DNA of 64,000 nt from Nitrososphaerota archaeon. GTDB lineage: Archaea; Thermoproteota; Nitrososphaeria; Nitrososphaerales; Gagatemarchaeaceae. Shown here in pieces: positions 58,538-64,000 of this stretch. The notes beneath the pieces are model-generated. The model was not told where the DNA came from. It searched no databases and saw only the letters and a list, made by a program, of their open reading frames with translations. The stretch lies in assembly GCA_029785615.1 (NCBI GenBank), contig JAFLZH010000005.1, positions 1 through 64,000 of the forward strand, read 5' to 3'. The stretch's first letter is position 1; each line of letters begins with the position of its first letter. The translations under genes and the position numbers were made by a program.

Positions 58538-59776
58538 TTGCTCGAATCCAAAGCCATAGATGTGGAGAGACTAAGGGCGGACTTCCCGATTCTCAGCAGG
58601 AAGGTCCGGGGAAAGAGACTCGTCTATCTGGACAACGCTGCCACTACCCAGAGGCCGCAGGTGGTAATCGACTCGCTCGTGAGATTCTACTCCAACTACA
58701 ACTCCAACGTCCACCGGTCGGTGCACACGCTGGGGGAAGAAGCAACGGCAGCGTACGAAGGCTCCAGGAAGAAGACAGCCGCTTTCGTAGGGGCGCGACC
58801 GCAAGATCTGGTCTTCGTCAGGGGGACCACCGAAGCCACCAACCTCGTGAGCTTCGCCTGGGGGGACAAGAACATGAAGAAGGGCGACGTGATTGTCGTC
58901 ACCACCATGGAGCATCACAGTAACATCGTCCCATGGCAGATGCTGGCAAAGCGCAGCGGAGCGATTCTGAAGTATGTCGGCCTCAACCCTGACGGGACGC
59001 TCGACCTAGGGAGCTTTGAGGCCTTGCTCAGGGAGGCACCACGTCTCGTCGCCTTCACTCACTGTTCCAACGTGCTGGGGACCATAAATGACGCGGCTAA
59101 GCTCTGCGCCATGGCGAAGGAAGCAGGCGCTACCACATTGGTCGACGGGGCACAGGCGGTCCCGCACATGCCGGTGGACGTTGGGGCGATAGACTCGGAC
59201 TTCTACGCGTTCTCAGGGCACAAGATGCTCGGTCCCACCGGGATAGGCGCCCTAGTCGCCAGGAGAGGTCTTCTGGAGGAGATGGACCCGTTCCAGACAG
59301 GCGGGGAGATGATAAGAGAGGTGTTCGACGACCACTCGACCTGGAACGACATACCATACAAGTTCGAAGCCGGGACTGTGAACATAGCCGATGGCATAGC
59401 CCTTGGAGCAGCCGTAGACTACCTCGAGTCCATAGGCATGGAGAGGGTCAGGGCGCATGAAGTCAGCCTGCTCGACTATGCTATGAACGAGCTCACTGCG
59501 ATCAGAGGGATCAGGCTCTATGGACCAATGGACACACGTCTCAGGGCTGGGGTGATCTCTTTCAACTACGCCGACGTCCACCCCCATGACCTCGCCACCA
59601 TACTCGACGAAGAGGGGGTCGCCATAAGGTCCGGACACCACTGCGCCCAGCCCCTCATGCGCTGGCTAGACGTTCCAGCCGCCAGCAGGGCGAGCTTCTA
59701 CGTCTACAACTCCCACGACGACGTGGACGCGCTGAAACTTGCCATAGAAAAGGCCGGGAGGATCTTCAAGGTATGA
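58538..59776 (+). CDS. sufS: Cysteine desulfurase SufS
   Basis: This 412-aa PLP enzyme mobilises sulfur from cysteine as persulfide. It has YLDNAATTQRPQ, TTMEHHSNIVPWQ, the PLP Lys in FSGHKMLGPTG, TGGEMI and the active Cys in RSGHHCAQPLM. The TTG start lies downstream of a TTTTAAGC box near 58494, so a secondary promoter is possible. The stop overlaps sufU by 4 nt. Confidence 0.96.
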   Translation: MLESKAIDVERLRADFPILSRKVRGKRLVYLDNAATTQRPQVVIDSLVRFYSNYNSNVHRSVHTLGEEATAAYEGSRKKTAAFVGARPQDLVFVRGTTEATNLVSFAWGDKNMKKGDVIVVTTMEHHSNIVPWQMLAKRSGAILKYVGLNPDGTLDLGSFEALLREAPRLVAFTHCSNVLGTINDAAKLCAMAKEAGATTLVDGAQAVPHMPVDVGAIDSDFYAFSGHKMLGPTGIGALVARRGLLEEMDPFQTGGEMIREVFDDHSTWNDIPYKFEAGTVNIADGIALGAAVDYLESIGMERVRAHEVSLLDYAMNELTAIRGIRLYGPMDTRLRAGVISFNYADVHPHDLATILDEEGVAIRSGHHCAQPLMRWLDVPAASRASFYVYNSHDDVDALKLAIEKAGRIFKV

Positions 59777-60192
59777 GCAGCGCCGACATATACAGGGAGC
59801 TAATCTTGGACTACTATCGCAATCCGAGGAACTTCGGCAAGCTCGAGAATGTCGACATATCCTCCCGCGACACCAACCCCCTCTGTGGGGACGAGATTGA
59901 GATCCAGGTCAGGGTAGGGGAGGACCAGAAGATAGAGGAAGTGAAGTTCACAGGGAAGGGGTGCGCCATCAGCCAGGCCTCCGCTTCCATGCTGACAGAA
60001 CTCGCGAAGGGAAAACCGCTCGAGTGGGTGAAGGAGCTGGTCAAGGAAGACGTGTTCGAGATGCTCGGCAACCCTGACCTGGGCCCCTCCAGGGTCAAGT
60101 GTGCGCTGCTTGGAATGAAGGTCCTGAAGACAGGGGTGTACGGATACCTCGGGGCCCACTACGAAGATCAGGACGCGTCCACGCCTCCTTAG
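59773..60192 (+). CDS. sufU: Fe-S scaffold / sulfur acceptor SufU
   Basis: This 139-aa IscU-fold protein has NPLCGDEIEIQV, FTGKGCAISQASASMLTELAKGK and SRVKCALLGMKVL, giving the three conserved Cys and the Asp of the zinc/cluster site. The insert between the second and third Cys fits the SufU type, which takes sulfur from SufS. It overlaps the sufS stop by 4 nt and ends the operon. Confidence 0.94.
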   Translation: MSSADIYRELILDYYRNPRNFGKLENVDISSRDTNPLCGDEIEIQVRVGEDQKIEEVKFTGKGCAISQASASMLTELAKGKPLEWVKELVKEDVFEMLGNPDLGPSRVKCALLGMKVLKTGVYGYLGAHYEDQDASTPP

Positions 60193-60270
60193 GCTGGAAT
60201 GCGGGTCCCGCCAAGGGGCTCAGGGCAAACTCCATTCGGGGAAGGGCTTTTACGCAGTCAAACTTGCCCC

Positions 60271-60993
60271 ATGTGCTGGAGACTGCCGTTGGCGCTAAAC
60301 TGGAAGACTCTGTTTCCATACGAGATTTTCGAGCCTAACTGGAGGTTCTGGTCGTTCGTCGGCATCCTGGTGGTCGGCTTCTGGGCGCTCCTCTCCTTCC
60401 CGGTTGCTGAATATGCTGGGTACATCGACCCGTTCTACAGCCCGACTATCTTGATAGTCCCTCTCCCCGGCCTCTTCAGGCTCACCTGCTACGCTTACAG
60501 GAAAGACTATCACCGCCACCTCTTCAAGCACCCGCTGGGCTGTTCCAACGCGGAACGAGGTGACTCCAGTAAGAGGCACTACACCGGAGAAAGGAACGGC
60601 TTGTTCCAGTTAGAGAACCTCCACCGATACTTCCTCTACGCCGGAATCGCTCTTCTCCCGTTCTTCTACTACGACTTCTACCATTCGCTTGTCTTCAGCG
60701 GCGTCTTTGAATTGCGGGTGGGGAGCCTGGTCCTCCTGGCGAATGCGCTTCTGCTCACGGCGTGGACAGGCTCATGCCATGCTTTCAGGCATCTCACAGG
60801 AGGGAACATCGACTGCTACAGTTGCGTCGCCGCTGGCGGTGCGAGGAAAGCCTTCTACGAGAGGCAGAGTTGGCTCAACAGGCACCACGAGACCCTCGCC
60901 TGGGCGAGCTTGCTCACCATCTTCTTCGCCGACCTCTACATCCGTGGTCTGGCCGCAGGACTCCCGCTCGACTTGACGCTGGTGAGGCTATAG
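60271..60993 (+). CDS. Succinate dehydrogenase membrane-anchor candidate
   Basis: From ATG 60271 this is a 240-aa protein with about five hydrophobic segments, beginning FWSFVGILVVGFWALLSF. It has a loop of the actinobacterial/archaeal anchor type (TCYAYRKDYHRHLFKHPLGCS and HRYFLYAGIALLPFFYYDF), then GSCHAFRHLTGG. Conserved His residues could bind haem. The track start at 60199 adds a non-hydrophobic leader, and a GCTTTTACG element near 60249 fits a start at 60271-60289. It is the first gene of the sdh cluster. Confidence 0.72.
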   Translation: MCWRLPLALNWKTLFPYEIFEPNWRFWSFVGILVVGFWALLSFPVAEYAGYIDPFYSPTILIVPLPGLFRLTCYAYRKDYHRHLFKHPLGCSNAERGDSSKRHYTGERNGLFQLENLHRYFLYAGIALLPFFYYDFYHSLVFSGVFELRVGSLVLLANALLLTAWTGSCHAFRHLTGGNIDCYSCVAAGGARKAFYERQSWLNRHHETLAWASLLTIFFADLYIRGLAAGLPLDLTLVRL

Positions 60994-60995
60994 GG

Positions 60996-61163
60996 ATGGC
61001 GTCCCGCGTCCCCAGAGCCAGGTACCCGTTGTTCGTGGCCGGACTCGCGATAATGCTCTTCGGTAGCCTTGCGGCCTACTTTGGAAACGCAGGCGTTTCG
61101 GCGACCGGAGGGATAGTCGGTGTTGGATTCCTCTTGATGATACTCTCAGTGACCATACGTTGA
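60996..61163 (+). CDS. Small two-helix membrane protein in the sdh cluster
   Basis: This 55-aa ORF starts at ATG 60996, 2 nt after the anchor gene, and is hidden inside a longer track ORF in the same frame. It has a basic start (MASRVPRARYPL) and two hydrophobic segments (FVAGLAIMLFGSLAAYFG and TGGIVGVGFLLMILSV). It may be an extra anchor or assembly subunit. No family is recognised. Confidence 0.62.
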   Translation: MASRVPRARYPLFVAGLAIMLFGSLAAYFGNAGVSATGGIVGVGFLLMILSVTIR

Positions 61164-61284
61164 CCCTTCCGCGGTGCTTAGTCCAGATCGACCAGCCTCG
61201 CTTCGTCGACTCTCATCTTGCGTCCCGGTGCCAATGCGACGGGAGCTAAGGGAATCAGCTTATTATCGCCAAATGAACGGGTCA

Positions 61285-63066
61285 ATGGCATCTGGTGTGC
61301 TCGATTTGTGGGCTCCTCAACAAGAGAAAGAAAGCGTCGAAGTCAACGACCGGAGTTACGACGAAAGGGTCTGCGACGTCCTCATAATCGGAGCCGGAGG
61401 GGCCGGACTCAGGGCGGCCATAGAGTCGCACGACAGGGGGGCAAAGACCCTCGTGGTCTGCAAGTCCCTCCTCGGAAAGGCGCACACCGTGATGGCTGAA
61501 GGGGGGATAGCCGCGGCCCTCGGGAACGTCGACCCAAAGGACTCCTGGGAAGTCCACTTCTCCGACACCATCGTCGAGGGACAGCATCTCTCGAACTGGA
61601 GGATTGTGGAGATATTCGCCAAGGAGGCCATCGAAAGGGTCTACGAGCTCGAGAGATACGGGGCGGTCTTCGACCGGACCCCTGCCGGTAAGATAAGTCA
61701 GAGGCCCTTCGGCGCTCATACCTACAGACGCCTCTGCAACATCGGGGACCGGACGGGACTGGAGTTGATCCGCACGCTCCAGGATCAGGTTGTAGCCAGA
61801 GGGGTGCCATTCATGGACGAAGTCATGACCACCTGCCTCTTCAGAGACCCGAAGACCGGGAGGGCGGCGGGCGCGCTCGGCATCGACATAAAGACAGGGA
61901 AGCTTCTTCTGTTCAGGGCCAGAGCAATCATAATCGCGACGGGGGGGTCCGGGAGAGTCTATCAGGTGACTTCAAACTCCTATGAGAGCACCGGAGACGG
62001 GATAGGGATGGCATACAGGGCGGGGGCGGAGTTGATGGACATGGAGATGATTCAGTTCCACCCTACGGGTATGATCTATCCGCCAGGGGTGCGAGGGATG
62101 CTCGTCACAGAGGCTGTCAGGGGAGAGGGGGGAATCCTGACCAATTCTGAAGGAGAGAGATTCATGTCCAAGTACGACCCTAAGAGGATGGAGCTCTCCG
62201 CGAGGGACGTGGTGGCCAGGTCGATATACACAGAGATAATGGCAGGCAGGGGGAGCAAGGGCGGGGGCGTCTATCTAGACATCTCCCACAAGGGGGCGGA
62301 CCACATCAAGAAGAAACTCCCGAGCATGTACGACCAGTTCCTGGCATTCGCCGACATAGACATCACAAAAGACAAGATGGAGGTTGCTCCCACCGTCCAC
62401 TATCAGATGGGCGGCATCAGGGTCGACCCGGAGACAGCCGAGAGCAGCGTGAAGGGGCTCTACGCCGCGGGTGAAGTGGCGAGCGGTCTCCACGGGGCAA
62501 ACAGGCTAGGAGGAAATTCCCTTTCGGACATACTGGTCTTCGGGAAGAGGGCGGGGGATGCCGCTGCGAAGAGCGCCACGGCGGTGGACCTTCCATCAGT
62601 GGACAGTAAAGAAGTCGAGAAGGAGATATCCAGAGTGCTGTCTCCATTCTCCTCCACAGGCAGCGCGAACCCATTCCACATCAAGGAGGAGATAGCTTCT
62701 AACATGTGGGCGCACGTGGGCATTGTCAGGAACGCGGTGGACCTTGAGGCAGGTCTGGTCGAAATCGAGAGGCTCAGGAAGGATGCGAAGGGGTTGAAGG
62801 CCGTGGGACCGCGCGCATACAACCAGTCCTGGACAGACTCGCTCCAAGTCTTGGACATGCTGCTGATCTGCGAAGCGATGATTCGGTCGGCATTGGAGAG
62901 GAAGGAGAGCCGCGGGGCGCACACGAGGTCCGACTTCCCTGCCAAAGACCCGAAGTGGCTGGTGAACATAATCACCGTCCAGGAGGATGGGAAGATGGTC
63001 CGTCGAACGGTGCCTGTATCCACTCCGCCTCAGGAGCTCCAGAGGCTGATCAAGGAGGACGACTGA
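61285..63066 (+). CDS. sdhA: Succinate dehydrogenase flavoprotein subunit
   Basis: It oxidises succinate to fumarate in the TCA cycle, peripheral on the inner membrane face. From ATG 61285 this is a 593-aa protein with IIGAGGAGLRAAIES, HTVMAEGGIAAALGN (His for covalent FAD), FHPTGMIYPPG, ARDVVARSIYTEI and HYQMGGIRVD. The track start at 61174 adds 37 unlikely residues, and a CTTATTA box near 61261 supports 61285 or the ATG at 61273. It is followed after 1 nt by sdhB. Confidence 0.95.
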   Translation: MASGVLDLWAPQQEKESVEVNDRSYDERVCDVLIIGAGGAGLRAAIESHDRGAKTLVVCKSLLGKAHTVMAEGGIAAALGNVDPKDSWEVHFSDTIVEGQHLSNWRIVEIFAKEAIERVYELERYGAVFDRTPAGKISQRPFGAHTYRRLCNIGDRTGLELIRTLQDQVVARGVPFMDEVMTTCLFRDPKTGRAAGALGIDIKTGKLLLFRARAIIIATGGSGRVYQVTSNSYESTGDGIGMAYRAGAELMDMEMIQFHPTGMIYPPGVRGMLVTEAVRGEGGILTNSEGERFMSKYDPKRMELSARDVVARSIYTEIMAGRGSKGGGVYLDISHKGADHIKKKLPSMYDQFLAFADIDITKDKMEVAPTVHYQMGGIRVDPETAESSVKGLYAAGEVASGLHGANRLGGNSLSDILVFGKRAGDAAAKSATAVDLPSVDSKEVEKEISRVLSPFSSTGSANPFHIKEEIASNMWAHVGIVRNAVDLEAGLVEIERLRKDAKGLKAVGPRAYNQSWTDSLQVLDMLLICEAMIRSALERKESRGAHTRSDFPAKDPKWLVNIITVQEDGKMVRRTVPVSTPPQELQRLIKEDD

Positions 63067-63067
63067 A

Positions 63068-63856
63068 GTGGAGACCCACGCGAGCGCGCAGCCAGACCAA
63101 AGGAAGACAATCAGATTGAGGATTCTGAGAGGGACCGGCGAGCGAACTTCGTCTCCGCACTACGACACCTTCGAGGTCCCGCGCGAGGAGGGGATGGTGG
63201 TGCTGAACGCCGTCCATTACATACAATCACACCTGGACCCGTCTCTTTCGATCAGGTGGAACTGCAAAGCAGGGAGATGCGGCTCCTGCTCGGCCGAGAT
63301 AAACGGCAGGCCGCAACTGATGTGCAAGACGAGGGTGGACTCGATCGAAGGAGAAATCACCATCGAACCCATGCAGGCATTCCCCAGGCTGAAGGATCTG
63401 GTCACAGACGTCACAGCGAACTGGAAGGTGGCGGCAACCATACCGCCATTTACCCCCAAGGCCAACGCAGGCGACATCTACACCTTCTATCAGGCGGACG
63501 TGGACAGGTCGAGGGAGTTCAGGAGGTGCATCGAGTGTTTCTTGTGCATGGACGTCTGCCACGTGATAAGGGAGCACGAGGCGGACTACATGGGCCCCAG
63601 GTGGGTCGTGAAGGCGGCGTCCCTGGATATGCACCCCATGGACGGCCTGAACAGATCGAAGTTCATGAAGGACGCCGGAGGCCTCGGCTACTGCAACATA
63701 ACGAAGTGCTGCCAAGAGATATGCCCTGAGCACATCGTGATCACCGACGACGCGATCATACCTGAGAAGGAGAGAGTTGTGGACAGGCATTACGACCCCA
63801 TCCTCTGGGTCTACAGGCGTCTCAAAGGGGGCGCCACGGCCGGGGAAACGAAGTAG
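63068..63856 (+). CDS. sdhB: Succinate dehydrogenase iron-sulfur subunit
   Basis: This 262-aa protein carries three cluster sites: [2Fe-2S] in CKAGRCGSCSAEINGRPQLMCKT, [4Fe-4S] in CIECFLCMDVC, and the third in CNITKCCQEICPEHI. The third site has an extra Cys next to the expected one (CC), and the second is followed by His instead of Pro. The GTG start is 1 nt after sdhA. Electrons pass from SdhA FAD through these clusters to quinone at the anchor. Confidence 0.94.
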   Translation: METHASAQPDQRKTIRLRILRGTGERTSSPHYDTFEVPREEGMVVLNAVHYIQSHLDPSLSIRWNCKAGRCGSCSAEINGRPQLMCKTRVDSIEGEITIEPMQAFPRLKDLVTDVTANWKVAATIPPFTPKANAGDIYTFYQADVDRSREFRRCIECFLCMDVCHVIREHEADYMGPRWVVKAASLDMHPMDGLNRSKFMKDAGGLGYCNITKCCQEICPEHIVITDDAIIPEKERVVDRHYDPILWVYRRLKGGATAGETK

Positions 63857-64000
63857 AAGGCCTGACGGAATCCGAGTCATAGCTGAACCGGAGCCCAACC
63901 TCGAGCTTACGTGCGATGTTGGGAGTGCTAGGTGCGGTCGCGGCCCCGCCTTCCAGCGAATCGTGGCTGCGTAGAGACTGAAAACGGGGCAGCTGGATAG
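63857..64000. other. End of window, no gene recognised
   Basis: These 144 bases after sdhB contain no convincing start, RNA gene or repeat. The 65-aa track ORF over this stretch is in a different frame from sdhB and begins inside it, so it is treated as a shadow. Confidence 0.5.

Noticed and set aside
1-64000. CRISPR arrays, defence islands, rRNA genes
   Set aside because: No regularly spaced direct repeats, cas genes, restriction genes or rRNA stretches were seen.

Overview
This window is archaeal chromosome and GC-rich by eye. The evidence is the gene content: G1P dehydrogenase and geranylgeranyl reductase for ether lipids, thermosome, two proteasome beta subunits, the termination nuclease aCPSF1/FttA, FEN1 with a PIP box, KEOPS (Kae1, Bud32, Pcc1), eS1, uS15, eL15, aEF1-beta, LSm, TruD, Pth2, diphthine synthase, archaeal SepF and an intron-containing tRNA-Lys. 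Many genes have a TATA-like box centred 25-28 nt before the start codon, and several of these leaderless starts are TTG. The mix (SepF together with a CdvA-like coiled-coil protein, SUF operon, fatty-acid oxidation genes, no ammonia-oxidation genes seen) suggests a non-ammonia-oxidising Nitrososphaeria/Thaumarchaeota-related lineage. That placement is inference, not proof.

Layout. 0-2.4 kb: a broken rpiA end that runs into a perfect 77-bp inverted copy of the nearby PUA gene, then a coiled-coil membrane protein, LSm, PUA and SepF. 2.7-6.6 kb: psmB-aCPSF1 and a complete 1,189-bp ISH3-like insertion sequence with its target duplication. 6.7-13.8 kb: lipid backbone enzyme, FKBP, aminotransferase, NadM, RtcA, a second (probably dead) proteasome beta subunit, an MBL hydrolase, a small ORF, an RHH protein and a methyltransferase. 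14-21.6 kb: acyl-CoA metabolism (class III CoA transferase, thiolase, HAD-ECH fusion, acyl-CoA dehydrogenase, thiolase-DUF35 pair, SCP2). 21.6-32.6 kb: RNA and translation cluster (COG1325, Kae1-Bud32, uS15-DHH nuclease-Pcc1-SerRS-eS1, YchF, eL15) plus a flavoprotein and a SerA-like dehydrogenase. 32.6-42.7 kb: TrxR-like flavoprotein, TruD-Pth2, GGR, zinc ribbon-aEF1-beta, wHTH-FEN1, thioesterase, small proteins, nuclease, translin, HTH-cytidylyltransferase, DphB-DUF357 fusion, tRNA-Lys. 42.8-54.4 kb: GltD-like oxidoreductase, a DUF3311/SSS symporter pair with three in-frame stops, dehydrogenases, HEAT protein, a mevalonate-decarboxylase-like protein, DUF371, an ornithine-cyclodeaminase-like protein, thermosome, aquaporin, GAF protein. 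54.5-60.2 kb: sufC-sufB-sufD-Rieske-sufS-sufU. 60.3-63.9 kb: succinate dehydrogenase.

How it works together: most of the window is housekeeping information processing and protein quality control. The acyl-CoA block plus succinate dehydrogenase points to use of fatty or organic acids, with SUF supplying the Fe-S clusters that SdhB and the Rieske protein need. No CRISPR array, defence island or secondary-metabolite cluster was seen. The most notable signals are a palindrome shared by the sufC and sufB promoters, the symporter with clustered nonsense codons, a tRNA-Lys with two introns, and the foldback at the left edge.
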